Positions 17,046 to 26,354 of a stretch of 37,039 bases of DNA are shown here, one piece after another. The position numbers and the translations under genes were made by a program. Positions within the stretch are counted from its first letter, which is position 1. Each line of letters opens with the position of its first letter. This DNA is from CAZSNH01 sp052388455 (GTDB taxonomy: Bacteria > Pseudomonadota > Alphaproteobacteria > Rhizobiales > Hyphomicrobiaceae). The stretch spans positions 1-37,039 of the forward strand of contig JBQTIA010000143.1 of NCBI GenBank assembly GCA_052388455.1, given 5' to 3'. The notes under the pieces were generated by a model, which searched no databases, was not told the DNA's origin, and saw only the letters and a program-made list of their open reading frames with translations.

Positions 17046-18071
17046 GTGAACAACGTATTGCAGAAGAACTGGCAAGATCTGATCAAGCCGCAGAAGCTCG
17101 AAATCGCGCCCGGCCGCGAGAGGAACCGCATCGCGACCATGGTCGCCGAGCCGCTCGAGCGCGGCTTCGGCATGACGCTCGGCAATGCGCTGCGCCGCGT
17201 GCTGCTGTCGTCGCTTCAGGGCGCGGCCATCAGGACGGTGCAGATCGACGGCGTGCTGCACGAGTTCTCGTCGATTCCCGGCGTCCGCGAGGACGTGACC
17301 AACATCGTTCTCAACATCAAGGAAATCGCGCTGCGCATTCACTCCGAAGGCAGCAAGCGCATGGTGCTCAAGAAAGAGGGCGCCGGTCCGGTGAAGGCCG
17401 GCGACATCGAGGCGGGGTCCGACATCGAGATCCTCAACCCCGAGCACATCATCTGCCATCTCGACCAGGGCGCCTCCATCCGGATGGAGTTCACCGCCGA
17501 CATGGGCAAGGGCTACGTCGCCGCCGACCGCAACCGGCCCGACGACGCGCCGATCGGGCTGATCCCCGTCGACAGCCTGTATTCGCCGGTCAAGAAGGTG
17601 TCCTACAAGGTCGAGAACACGCGCGAAGGCCAGATTCTCGACTACGACAAGCTCACCATGATGGTCGAGACCGACGGCTCGGTGAAGGCGGAGGACGCGG
17701 TGGCGCTCGCTGCGCGCATTCTGCAGGACCAGCTTGCCATCTTCATCAACTTCGAGGAGCCGAAGCGTCCGCAGGAGGAGCAGCGCCATCCGGAGCTGGC
17801 CTTCAACGCGGCGCTGCTGAAGAAGGTCGACGAGCTCGAGCTCTCCGTGCGCTCAGCCAACTGTCTGAAGAACGACAACATCGTCTACATCGGCGATCTC
17901 ATCCAGAAGACCGAGGCCGAGATGCTGCGCACGCCGAACTTCGGGCGCAAGTCGCTGAACGAGATCAAGGAGGTGCTCGCCGCCATGGGCCTGCACCTCG
18001 GCATGGAAGTTCCGAACTGGCCGCCGGACAACATCGAGGAGCTGGCCAAGCGGTTCGAGGATCAGTTCTAG
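17046..18071 (+). CDS. rpoA: RNA polymerase alpha subunit
   Basis: Assembles core RNA polymerase and binds UP elements and activators. GTG start at 17046 after CCGAGGTGCAAC; 341 aa, normal. The N-terminal domain has EPLERGFGMTLGNALRRVLL; the C-terminal domain, from about residue 262, has ELSVRSANCLKNDNI, YIGDLI and FGRKSLNEIKEVLAAMGL. The stop is followed within 7 bases by an inverted heptamer array, then rplQ. Confidence 0.97.
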   Translation: MNNVLQKNWQDLIKPQKLEIAPGRERNRIATMVAEPLERGFGMTLGNALRRVLLSSLQGAAIRTVQIDGVLHEFSSIPGVREDVTNIVLNIKEIALRIHSEGSKRMVLKKEGAGPVKAGDIEAGSDIEILNPEHIICHLDQGASIRMEFTADMGKGYVAADRNRPDDAPIGLIPVDSLYSPVKKVSYKVENTREGQILDYDKLTMMVETDGSVKAEDAVALAARILQDQLAIFINFEEPKRPQEEQRHPELAFNAALLKKVDELELSVRSANCLKNDNIVYIGDLIQKTEAEMLRTPNFGRKSLNEIKEVLAAMGLHLGMEVPNWPPDNIEELAKRFEDQF

Positions 18072-18077
18072 GAATGC

Positions 18078-18165
18078 GTGAGTGGTGAGTCGTGAATGGT
18101 GAGTGGTGCATCGAACGATCGCCCAATCCGCTCGGAATTGATGCCACTCACGACTCACCACTCAA
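18078..18165 (+). repeat. Inverted array of GTGAGTG heptamers, rpoA-rplQ gap
   Basis: The left arm (18078-18105) is GTGAGTG GTGAGTC GTGAATG GTGAGTG; the right arm (18145-18165) is CACTCAC GACTCAC CACTCAA. Bases 18079-18099 pair with 18143-18163 with one mismatch over 21 bp, enclosing about 43 bases. The same unit family occurs at 3254-3328, 15 kb away. Confidence 0.85.
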
Positions 18166-18229
18166 CGACACACCAGTAACGAGACGGGGCCGAAGAACTC
18201 CGTCCGCACACAACGAAAGGGTAACAACC

Positions 18230-18661
18230 ATGATGCACGGAAAGCTCGGGCGGCGCTTCAGCCGCGACAGCGGACATCGCCAGGCGATGTTCTCGAACAT
18301 GGCGGCGGCACTCATCAAGCATGAGCAGATCGTCACCACACTTCCCAAGGCCAAGGACTTGAAGCGCGTGATGGACAAGTACATCACGCTGGCCAAGAAG
18401 GGCGACCTCAACTCGCGCCGCCTCGCCGCCTCGCGACTGCGCGACGAAGCGATGGTCAAGAAGCTCTTCGACACGCTGGCCCCGCGCTACAAGGATCGCG
18501 CCGGCGGCTACACGCGTGTTCTCAAGGCCGGCTTCCGCTACGGCGACAGCGCCCCGCGCGCGGTGATCGAGCTCGTCGATCGAGACGTGACAGTGAAGGG
18601 CGCCGACGACAAGGCGCGTCACGCCGAGATGGCCGCGGCCGCGGCCGAGAAGACCGCCTGA
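18230..18661 (+). CDS. rplQ: Ribosomal protein L17
   Basis: Large-subunit protein at the tunnel exit rim. 143 aa from ATG 18230 (MMHGKLGRRFSRDSGHRQ), which aligns with the family's MRHGKLGR; the Met-Met pair leaves one codon of doubt. AAAGGGTAACAACC is the ribosome site. QIVTTLPKAKDLK and GGYTRVLKAGFRYGDSAPRAVIEL are diagnostic. An Ala-rich tail follows, typical of alphaproteobacteria. It ends the ribosomal cluster. Confidence 0.97.
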   Translation: MMHGKLGRRFSRDSGHRQAMFSNMAAALIKHEQIVTTLPKAKDLKRVMDKYITLAKKGDLNSRRLAASRLRDEAMVKKLFDTLAPRYKDRAGGYTRVLKAGFRYGDSAPRAVIELVDRDVTVKGADDKARHAEMAAAAAEKTA

Positions 18662-18711
18662 CAACCGTCGCGACATCGGCGGTCAGACCGACAATTCGCG
18701 AAACGCGGTGA

Positions 18712-18740
18712 GGGCTGGACCGATGGTCCAGCCCTGATTT
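18712..18740 (+). terminator. Intrinsic terminator after rplQ
   Basis: GGGCTGGACC, loop GAT, GGTCCAGCCC is a perfect 10-bp stem (18712-18734) followed by TGATTTTTATTT. The T-run is on the + strand, so it ends the ribosomal cluster; the reverse strand lacks a T-run, so it is poor for the convergent gene. Confidence 0.92.
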
Positions 18741-19283
18741 TTATTTGCCGTCGTCGTCCTCGTCGGAGTCGGGCTTGGCGGTCATGACTTTGATGTTGTC
18801 CATGCCGGCCTTGAAGATTCCATCGATCACGCCGCGCGCTTCCTTGTCTTCCTTGCCATTGGCGTCGAACACGGCCGACCAGGCGAAATTCACTTCGTCC
18901 TCGTCGTCATCATCGGGCGTCAGCGCGAACTGCGCTTCGTAATTCTTGACCGGCAGCGGGCTTTCGATGATCGCGTACCGATAGAGGTTGTCGCGCGCTT
19001 CGAGCAGCTTCTCCTTGATGACGCCGCCGTCCTTGAGTGTCAGCGTGCGGAAGCTGGCGTCGCCGTCCTTGCTTTCCTCGCACTTGGCGACGGCCGGATG
19101 CCAGTCCTTGATCGAGCACCAGCCGCCGAACTTCGCCCACAGCGCCTTGCGCTCGGCGTCCATGTTTTTCGGATCGACGTTGACTTCGAGCTTCTTGCCG
19201 ACGGCGAGGCTGGCTGCGAATGCCGCCCCGCTGACGGCCACGAGTGCGGCGGCTGCGACTGCGGCCCTGACGAACGACTTCAT
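18741..19283 (-). CDS. Exported SRPBCC-like (polyketide cyclase-type) protein
   Basis: 180 aa from the ATG at 19283, which follows GGGAGACAATCA. The signal peptide MKSFVRAAVAAAALVAVSG, with cleavage expected after AFA, makes it periplasmic. The mature part (KKLEVNVDPKNMDAERKAL, GGWCSIKDWHPAV, SFRTLTLKDG, EKLLEARDNLYRYAIIESPLPVKNY) matches the START/SRPBCC polyketide cyclase-like fold, which binds hydrophobic ligands. Two Cys (GGWC and VAKC) could form a disulfide. The middle and C terminus are highly acidic. It runs against rplQ and away from degP. The ligand is unknown. Confidence 0.75.
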   Translation of the reverse strand: MKSFVRAAVAAAALVAVSGAAFAASLAVGKKLEVNVDPKNMDAERKALWAKFGGWCSIKDWHPAVAKCEESKDGDASFRTLTLKDGGVIKEKLLEARDNLYRYAIIESPLPVKNYEAQFALTPDDDDEDEVNFAWSAVFDANGKEDKEARGVIDGIFKAGMDNIKVMTAKPDSDEDDDGK

Positions 19284-19311
19284 TGATTGTCTCCCTGACG
19301 CCGGGGTCCGT

Positions 19312-19412
19312 CTAGTGCGTGTTTGCTTTTCTTCGAATCGCAATCACGCCCTAGATTTTTGATGAGACCGACGATTCACGCTTCGGGCCGATAGGGTCCG
19401 AAGCGATCGTGG
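19312..19412 (+). repeat. 101-bp dispersed two-hairpin repeat, copy 1
   Basis: About 92% identical (8 differences) to 32381-32481, in the same orientation. The first hairpin pairs CTAGTGCGTG with CACGCCCTAG; the second pairs CTTCGG with CCGAAG. It lies in the 329-bp gap between the divergent SRPBCC-like gene and the protease gene. No coding potential. Confidence 0.85.
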
Positions 19413-19452
19413 TCCAGGCGCGGCCCGGTCGAACGCCTGTCTAACAACCGCC

Positions 19453-19467
19453 CTATCGAGGCGATAG
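19453..19467. promoter_or_regulatory. Palindrome upstream of the Do-like protease
   Basis: CTATCG-AGG-CGATAG, perfect 6-bp arms, in the divergent gap. It could be a regulator binding site. A weak TATAGAA -10-like box occurs further on at 19554-19560 without a convincing -35. Confidence 0.3.
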
Positions 19468-19560
19468 TGTGACTATGTAACATGTTCGTGAGTGGTTGCC
19501 GAGGCTGGACGTGCCGCCCGGACGCAGCCGTCTTTTCGCTACCGTGGCTGCCGTATAGAA

Positions 19561-19594
19561 AGCACCTTTGGAACCGTCGCCCGTTCCAGGTGCT
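19561..19594 (+). other. Leader hairpin just upstream of the Do-like protease
   Basis: AGCACCTTTGGAAC (19561-19574) pairs with GTTCCAGGTGCT (19583-19594): a 12-bp stem with a 2-base bulge and an 8-base loop. It ends about 9 bases before the GGGAG ribosome site. It may be a structured 5' leader; no T-run follows. Confidence 0.5.
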
Positions 19595-19612
19595 GGCGAG
19601 CAGGGAGTGTCC

Positions 19613-21046
<1,434 letters not shown>

Positions 21047-21063
21047 CTGGAGCCGTCATCGCC

Positions 21064-21084
21064 CCAGCCCTGTCCTGGCTTTTT
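21064..21084 (+). terminator. Weak terminator-like hairpin after the protease
   Basis: CCAG (21064-21067) and CTGG (21075-21078) form a 4-bp stem with a 7-base loop, followed by CTTTTTC. The short stem makes it a weak candidate for ending the protease transcript. Confidence 0.3.
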
Positions 21085-23192
21085 CAGAGGACGAAATCGC
21101 CGGCATCGAGCGTGTGTAAACCGCGCACCATGATGGCGAAATCGGCGCGGCCGTCGCCGGTGGTATCGGCTTCGACGAGCGTGTTGGCGCCCGACGTTGT
21201 GTAGCGCAACTCGCCGGCGGTGCTCGTAAACGCGACGTTGCCGCCGATGAAGTTGAAGCCCTGGTTGCCGGCTAGCGTCGTGTCGGCGTCGATGGTCAGA
21301 AGATTGATGATGTCGTTGGATGCGCCGGACGAGATGAAATCCGTGATGACATCGCGCGTTGCGGCCGTCACGCCGCTCTCGCTCGTCGCGTTGAAGTCGA
21401 AAGTGTCGATGAAATTTCCGGTGCCCCCCGAAAGAATGTCGCGGCCCGCGCCGCCGGTGAGAAGGTCCCTGTTCAGCCCGCCCAGAAGACGGTCGTTGCC
21501 AGCAAGGCCGGTCAGGGTATCGTTTCCGTTGCCTCCCACGAGGCGGTTTTCTGTTGCCGAGCCGGTGATCGTGTCGGTGAAGTTGCTGCCGATGACGTTC
21601 TCGAAGCCGAAGATGGCGTCGTTGGCGATGCGCAGGCCGGTGGCGAACTCGTCATCGAGATCGATGGTCACTCCGGAAATGAGCAGCCTGGCATCGATCG
21701 TGTCGCTTCCCGCGCCGCCCTCGATCTCGTCGTTGCCGTTATCGCCGGTAAACGCCGGGCTGATGAGGTAGGTGTCGTCGCCCCCTTCGAGTGCGATGAC
21801 ATCGTTGCCCAGTCCGTCACTGACGCGTTCCCGGCTGGCGCCGCCGGTGAAGATGTCATTTCCCGAGCCGAGGCTGACGGTGCCGGCGATCACGCCGTCG
21901 ATGTTGGTGACGGTGTCGTCGCCGTTGCCCGTCTGGACATTGCCGCGGACAAGGCCGAGGTTCTGCAGCGTATTGGCGCCCGTGCCGGTCCCCATGTTGA
22001 CGGCGCCGATGATGCCGCTCCCGTGGTTGATCAGCGTCGATGCGGTGGTGCTGTTCATGAGCACGGAGCCCAGGATGGTGCCGGAGTTCTCGACGCTGTC
22101 GGTCGTCGTGCTGGTGCCCAAATCGGCGTCACCGCCAATGAAGCCGGCATTGGTGAGGGTGTCGGACCCGGTTCCGAGGAAGACATTGGAATTGATGCGA
22201 CCCGTGTTGTCGAAACTGTCGTTGCCGCCGTTCATGACGACGGCGCCCACGTTGCCGGTCGCGAAGTTCGTGAAGAAATCCGTCCCGTCGCCGAACGTCA
22301 CACTCTGAGTGATCGTTCCCCGGTTGGTCACGAAATCAAAAAGCGGGGAGGAGCCGGCACCCATGCTGACGGTGCCGTTGATGGTGCCGCCTTCCAGATT
22401 GTTGACGAGGTCTAAGCCGTCGGCCAGCACGACGTCACCATCGATCAGGCCGGCATTTGTGACCTCCTGTGTCCCCGCGTCACCGAAGACAGCGAACCGC
22501 GAAGAGCCTGATGAAAAGATCTCACCCGAATTGATCAATCGCGACGAGCCATTGAACTGAACGCCGAAGCCGCCGCGGATGACGCCGCCGTTGTCGATGA
22601 CGCAGTTGTCCTCGACGATGATCGCGGCGCTGCCGCCGCGGCCGGTGATCGTGCCCGTATTGACGATTTCCCAGAGGTCCGAGGTGCCGATTGCCGTGAC
22701 GTCGCCCGAGATCGTGCCCGAGTTCGTGATGCGGCCGCCGCTGTTGGCTTCATCGGCTCCAGCAACGATTCCGAAGTCTCCGGTGATAACCCCCGTATTG
22801 ATGATCGTATTGCTTGCCCCACTTATGAGAATTCCAGTCGGGGCGAAAATGATCGCAGGAATTGACGCGGAGATCGTGCCGGCGTTTACGATCGTATTGT
22901 TCGATCCATACGCAAGAATGCCAAAGGTCAGGCCGTGGACTCCGCCGCTGGCCGCGACGCTGATCGTGTTGTTACCTCCGGTATCTGCTCCGCCTCCGAC
23001 CGAATCACCAACGGCAATTCCGTTGGTACCTCCGCCGACCGTGCCTCGGATGATCGACGTGGTGGCGCCTCCAGTGAACCGGATGCTTGAGGCACCGCCA
23101 ACGATGAACCCGGTGTCGGTGACGAGAGCGAACGAGCCGACGTCGGCGTCGCCGATCGGTGCGGAATCTGCGGTAATCGTGTAGGTGCCCAT
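21084..23192 (-). CDS. RTX protein with 20-residue beta-repeat array (paralog A)
   Basis: 702 aa, AGGAGA ribosome site before ATG at 23192, no signal peptide. Residues about 225-450 hold roughly ten units of about 20 residues with pattern [IV]xGxVxxGxGxDxxxNxGx, suggesting a beta-solenoid. Then RTX nonapeptides (GGNGNDTLTGLAGNDRL, GGAGRDILSGG) and a serralysin-type C-terminal domain (SRD/TRDVITDF, GQGF-like NQGFNFIGG, TLVEADTTGDGRADF) end in HTLDAGDFVL. The RTX and hydrophobic end indicate type I secretion. No ABC exporter is nearby. Function unknown: adhesin, matrix or surface-layer-like protein are possible. Paralog of 26355-27767. Confidence 0.88.
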   Translation of the reverse strand: MGTYTITADSAPIGDADVGSFALVTDTGFIVGGASSIRFTGGATTSIIRGTVGGGTNGIAVGDSVGGGADTGGNNTISVAASGGVHGLTFGILAYGSNNTIVNAGTISASIPAIIFAPTGILISGASNTIINTGVITGDFGIVAGADEANSGGRITNSGTISGDVTAIGTSDLWEIVNTGTITGRGGSAAIIVEDNCVIDNGGVIRGGFGVQFNGSSRLINSGEIFSSGSSRFAVFGDAGTQEVTNAGLIDGDVVLADGLDLVNNLEGGTINGTVSMGAGSSPLFDFVTNRGTITQSVTFGDGTDFFTNFATGNVGAVVMNGGNDSFDNTGRINSNVFLGTGSDTLTNAGFIGGDADLGTSTTTDSVENSGTILGSVLMNSTTASTLINHGSGIIGAVNMGTGTGANTLQNLGLVRGNVQTGNGDDTVTNIDGVIAGTVSLGSGNDIFTGGASRERVSDGLGNDVIALEGGDDTYLISPAFTGDNGNDEIEGGAGSDTIDARLLISGVTIDLDDEFATGLRIANDAIFGFENVIGSNFTDTITGSATENRLVGGNGNDTLTGLAGNDRLLGGLNRDLLTGGAGRDILSGGTGNFIDTFDFNATSESGVTAATRDVITDFISSGASNDIINLLTIDADTTLAGNQGFNFIGGNVAFTSTAGELRYTTSGANTLVEADTTGDGRADFAIMVRGLHTLDAGDFVL

Positions 23193-23443
23193 GCTGAAAT
23201 CTCCTGTGCTGCCCGTTTCCTCGAATGTCGGTGGTGCCTGATCGTGGCTGTTGCGATGGGAAGGTCGTCTCGATCGGCCGCTTCGAGTCGACCGGCTTCC
23301 CTCTCACTTCTGCGACGGCGGCGGCCGAGCCGATAGCGGCGGAGCGCTTTCATTCGCGCGCGCACGGATGCGTGCGTTACGTTGGGGCTTCAAGGGGCGG
23401 TGTGGAAGTATGTTACGGTAGCGAGCATCGGAATTCTGATTGT

Positions 23444-23468
23444 CCATCATGGGGTTATCCATTGATGG
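23444..23468. promoter_or_regulatory. Palindrome upstream of RTX paralog A
   Basis: CCATCATGG, 6-base spacer GGTTAT, CCATTGATGG: 9-bp arms with one bulged base, about 250 bases upstream of the RTX start. Candidate operator. Confidence 0.3.
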
Positions 23469-23602
23469 CCATCGGGCGATCGGCCTGTCAGGGTCGGCCT
23501 GCTGCGACTGGACAAATGCGCACGTGCCCGAAACGAAATCGCCGACCCGTGGCCCGCACGCCAAGCTGTCCGCGCGACGTGACCGGTGCCCCGCTGAATA
23601 GG

Positions 23603-23621
23603 GATGGTGCGTTGGACCATC
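23603..23621. promoter_or_regulatory. Palindrome GATGGT-N7-ACCATC
   Basis: Perfect 6-bp inverted repeat with a 7-base spacer in the 612-bp gap. Shares the ATGG/CCAT core with the palindrome at 23444, which hints at one binding protein (inference). Confidence 0.3.
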
Positions 23622-23677
23622 GGCAATAGGCTCGATCGAGAAATTACAAGCGCGCTATCGCCCGACCAGAGGTTTGG

Positions 23678-23697
23678 AACCCAAGCTGATGTGGGTT
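23678..23697. promoter_or_regulatory. Palindrome AACCCA-N8-TGGGTT
   Basis: Perfect 6-bp inverted repeat with an 8-base spacer, about 108 bases before the membrane protein gene at 23805. Candidate operator or leader hairpin. Confidence 0.3.
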
Positions 23698-23804
23698 AGC
23701 AGTACAAGGAGTGTCCGTCAAGTGGAAAAACGTGCAAGCAGCAAGCTGATTTTCACTTCGGCGTGCAGTGCGGCCCACAGGTATCGTTGAAGGAATTCAG
23801 CTCA

Positions 23805-24338
23805 ATGCCGCTGCCCGACCCACTCTCGACCTCCGGCACGATGCGTCCCTGGCCGTTTCTGCTCACGGCCCTGCTGACGTATCTGGCGGGTTTCGCGGCA
23901 CTCCTGCTGCTGTCGACCCCGGTCATGGAGCGTGCGGGTGTCTGGCCCTACGTCGTCGTGCAGGCGGTGCTGAACTGGGTCTGGTACGCCCTGCACCGGC
24001 GGCGGCTGCGCGACAGCGGACTTGGTGCAGGCTGGTCGGGTCCGGTGCTGGCGCTCAACGTAGTTCTACAATTGGCCCTCGTCGCCGCCGTCTACGGCAT
24101 GACCGCGCTCCAGGTGAACGCCGCCGCAGAACAGGCCGCGGGCGTGCAGGGGCCGGCCTCGACCTGGATCGGGCTCGGGTTGATCTATCTGATCTTCGGG
24201 ATGCTGTTCGGCTCCTCGCCGCTGGCCGAGGTCTGGCACATCGGGGCGATCCTCTCAGCCGGTGTCGTCGCCATTCTGGCGGTCACGCTGGCCTACACGG
24301 CCCAGCTTGCCATGCGGCCAAGGGTGCCTCGGGTTTAA
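23805..24338 (+). CDS. DUF805-like five-helix membrane protein
   Basis: 177 aa from ATG 23805, preceded by GAAGGAATTCAGCTC; an in-frame GTG at 23763 is less likely. About five hydrophobic helices: residues 12-36, 40-60, 72-95, 112-135, 142-165. The ALHRRRLRDSGLGAGWSG segment after the second helix resembles the RxxD-G motif of DUF805 inner-membrane proteins, whose role is unknown. The stop overlaps the stop of the convergent DoxX gene by 4 bp. The family assignment is tentative. Confidence 0.65.
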   Translation: MPLPDPLSTSGTMRPWPFLLTALLTYLAGFAALLLLSTPVMERAGVWPYVVVQAVLNWVWYALHRRRLRDSGLGAGWSGPVLALNVVLQLALVAAVYGMTALQVNAAAEQAAGVQGPASTWIGLGLIYLIFGMLFGSSPLAEVWHIGAILSAGVVAILAVTLAYTAQLAMRPRVPRV

Positions 24339-24823
24339 CCGGCGACAGACACCACGACGACGGGTTGGGTGTCAGGCGTGCCCCTCCAGCGCTGCAGCAG
24401 CCAGTCGAGCGAGACGGGTCCCGGGCCCGCGATGGTCAGCCAGCCGAACAGCCCCATGTAGAGCACCTCCTCGAAGCCGAGCAGCGTGGCGGCGGAATCG
24501 ATCTGGTTCCACTTCGCGGAGATGATGGCGACGATCATCACGATGACGAGCTGGCCGGCGGCAAGGCGCGTGAACAGTCCGAGCAGAAGCAGCAGGCCTC
24601 CGATGAATTCGACCGCAGAGACGAAGGGCGTCAGGATGTGCGGAAGCGGAATGCCCCATTCGGTGAAATTCTCGATCATCAGCGGAAGATTGTTGAGCTT
24701 CGCCCAGCCGGTCCACATGAATACCCAGCCGACCGCGACGCGCGCGAAGTGCGGCGCAAACCACGTGAGTGGTCGGGCAAGGCGCTCCGGAAGGTTGATC
24801 AGCAGATCGACGAGGGCATTCAT
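24335..24823 (-). CDS. DoxX family membrane protein
   Basis: 162 aa, four predicted membrane helices. ARVAVGWVFMWTGWAKL (about 27-43) and FVSAVEFIGGLLLLLGLFTR (about 67-86) are the typical DoxX segments, followed by AGQLVIVMIVAIISAKW and a C-terminal helix. DoxX proteins are linked to membrane redox or thiol functions in some bacteria; the role here is unknown. It is divergent from rarA with 140 bp between. Confidence 0.85.
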   Translation of the reverse strand: MNALVDLLINLPERLARPLTWFAPHFARVAVGWVFMWTGWAKLNNLPLMIENFTEWGIPLPHILTPFVSAVEFIGGLLLLLGLFTRLAAGQLVIVMIVAIISAKWNQIDSAATLLGFEEVLYMGLFGWLTIAGPGPVSLDWLLQRWRGTPDTQPVVVVSVAG

Positions 24824-24927
24824 GGCGGCTCCGGAGTTTGGTTGCGAATGGTAGGCTTTGGACGCTGTTGTGGAGCTTACGGATCGCCACTCTCGGAAGT
24901 TTCAGCGGGGGCAAGGCTGCGGGCGTG

Positions 24928-24955
24928 TTGCGGCCCATGCTTGTGGAGCTATAAC
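24928..24955 (+). promoter_or_regulatory. Candidate promoter for leaderless rarA
   Basis: TTGCGG (24928-24933), a 16-base spacer, TATAAC (24950-24955). The rarA ATG is only 8 bases after the -10, about where transcription would start, and no ribosome site precedes it. This suggests a leaderless mRNA. Confidence 0.5.
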
Positions 24956-24963
24956 AGCGCGCG

Positions 24964-26280
24964 ATGACCAACCTCTTCCAAGCCGCCGGACTGGACAAGG
25001 GCGCGCCGCGACCGCTGGCGGATCGGCTGCGGCCGAAAACGCTTTCCGAGGTGACGGGGCAGGATCATCTCGTCGGCCCCGACGGCACGCTGACGCGGAT
25101 GCTTGCGAGCGGCCGGTTGTCGAGCCTCGTGCTGTGGGGTCCGCCCGGCTGCGGCAAGACGACGATTGCCCGCCTGCTGGCCAAGGAGACCAACCTCGAG
25201 TTCGAGCAGCTTTCGGCGATTTTCTCCGGCGTCGCTGAGCTGCGCAAGGCGTTCGAGCGGGCGCGCATCGTGCGCGAGCAGGGCAAGGGCACGCTGCTGT
25301 TCATCGACGAGATCCACCGCTTCAACCGCGCCCAGCAGGACAGCTTCCTGCCGCTGATGGAGGACGGCACGATCACGCTAGTCGGCGCCACGACGGAAAA
25401 TCCCTCCTTCGAGCTCAACGCGGCCGTGCTCTCGCGCGCCAGTGTGCTGACCCTCAACCGTCTCGACGATGCTGCGCTCGAAAGCCTGCTGCAGCGGGCC
25501 GAGCGCGAGGTGGGCCGAGCGCTGCCGCTCGATGGGGATGCACGCTCGGCGCTCATCGGCATGGCCGATGGCGATGGCCGCGCCGTCCTCAATCTCGCCG
25601 AGGAAGTTTTCTCCGCCAGCAAAGGCGGCAAGCCGCTCGACCGCGCGGGGCTCGTCAAGCTCGTCCAGCGCCGCGCGCCGCTCTACGACAAGGGTCGCGA
25701 CGGTCACTACAACCTGGTGTCCGCGCTGCATAAGAGCGTGCGCGGCTCGGACCCGGACGCCTCGCTCTACTGGCTGTGCCGGATGCTCGACGGCGGCGAG
25801 GACCGGCTGTTCATCGCCCGGCGTCTCGTGCGCATGGCAGTGGAGGACATCGGTCTCGCCGACCCGCAGGCGCTCACGATCGCCAATGCGGCCAAGGAGG
25901 CGTTCGACTTCCTCGGTTCGCCCGAGGGCGAGCTGGCGCTGGCCGAGGCGACGATCTATCTCGCCACCGCTCCCAAATCGAATGCGAACTACGTCGCCTA
26001 CAAGGCCGCGATGCGTGCGGCGCGCGAGCACGGCTCGCTCTCTCCGCCGAAGATCATTCTCAACGCGCCGACCAAGCTGATGGAGGAGGAAGGGTACGGC
26101 GACGGCTACGCCTACGACCACGACGCGCCCGAAGCCTTCTCGGGCCAGAACTATTTTCCCGACGAGATGAAGAAGCGGCCACAGTTCTACGCGCCGCCCG
26201 AGCGCGGTTTCGAGCGCGAGATCGCCAAGCGGCTCGACTACTGGGCGAAACTCAGGGCCAAGCGCGGCGGGGGTGGATGA
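24964..26280 (+). CDS. rarA: Replication-associated recombination protein A (MgsA/RarA AAA+ ATPase)
   Basis: Clamp-loader-like AAA+ ATPase acting at stalled replication forks. 438 aa, normal length. Walker A GPPGCGKTT (59-67), Walker B FIDEIHRF (Asp115, Glu116), sensor 1 GATTENPSFELN, then the tetramerisation domain (RRLVRMAVEDIGLADPQAL, KSNANYVAY) ending GQNYFPDEMKKR. No Shine-Dalgarno is visible; see the promoter at 24928. In Hyphomicrobiales it usually follows the Do-like protease; here RTX, DUF805-like and DoxX genes lie between. Confidence 0.95.
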   Translation: MTNLFQAAGLDKGAPRPLADRLRPKTLSEVTGQDHLVGPDGTLTRMLASGRLSSLVLWGPPGCGKTTIARLLAKETNLEFEQLSAIFSGVAELRKAFERARIVREQGKGTLLFIDEIHRFNRAQQDSFLPLMEDGTITLVGATTENPSFELNAAVLSRASVLTLNRLDDAALESLLQRAEREVGRALPLDGDARSALIGMADGDGRAVLNLAEEVFSASKGGKPLDRAGLVKLVQRRAPLYDKGRDGHYNLVSALHKSVRGSDPDASLYWLCRMLDGGEDRLFIARRLVRMAVEDIGLADPQALTIANAAKEAFDFLGSPEGELALAEATIYLATAPKSNANYVAYKAAMRAAREHGSLSPPKIILNAPTKLMEEEGYGDGYAYDHDAPEAFSGQNYFPDEMKKRPQFYAPPERGFEREIAKRLDYWAKLRAKRGGGG

Positions 26281-26296
26281 CCTTGCTGTTCGAACG

Positions 26297-26322
26297 AAAA
26301 CGGCCCGCGGGTTGCGCGGGCC
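26297..26322 (-). terminator. Intrinsic terminator for RTX paralog B
   Basis: Read on the minus strand, GGCCCGCG pairs with CGCGGGCC (26302-26322) and is followed by GTTTTCG. The AAAA at 26297-26300 on the plus strand is the T-run. It ends the minus-strand RTX transcript and lies between the two convergent genes. Confidence 0.8.
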
Positions 26323-26354
26323 GCTGACGGTTCGTGGCGACCTCCGGTTCTGAA

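Larger units (their letters stand above)
23193..23804. other. 612-bp non-coding gap with three palindromes
   Basis: Divergent region between RTX paralog A and the membrane protein gene at 23805. No open frame in it shows convincing coding character. It contains CCATCATGG/CCATTGATGG (23444-23468), GATGGT/ACCATC (23603-23621) and AACCCA/TGGGTT (23678-23697). It probably carries the promoters of both flanking genes. Confidence 0.5.

Noticed and set aside
3254..18165. CRISPR array in the repeat regions
   Set aside because: Units are 7-bp tandem repeats in inverted arms with no spacer-repeat alternation.
21220..23184. Several plus-strand open frames opposite RTX paralog A
   Set aside because: They mirror the Gly/Asn/Asp repeats of the real gene and have no ribosome sites or recognisable domains.
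23225..23629. 134-aa plus-strand open frame in the 612-bp gap
   Set aside because: No ribosome site, Arg/Cys-rich composition and no recognisable domain; overlapped by a minus-strand shadow.
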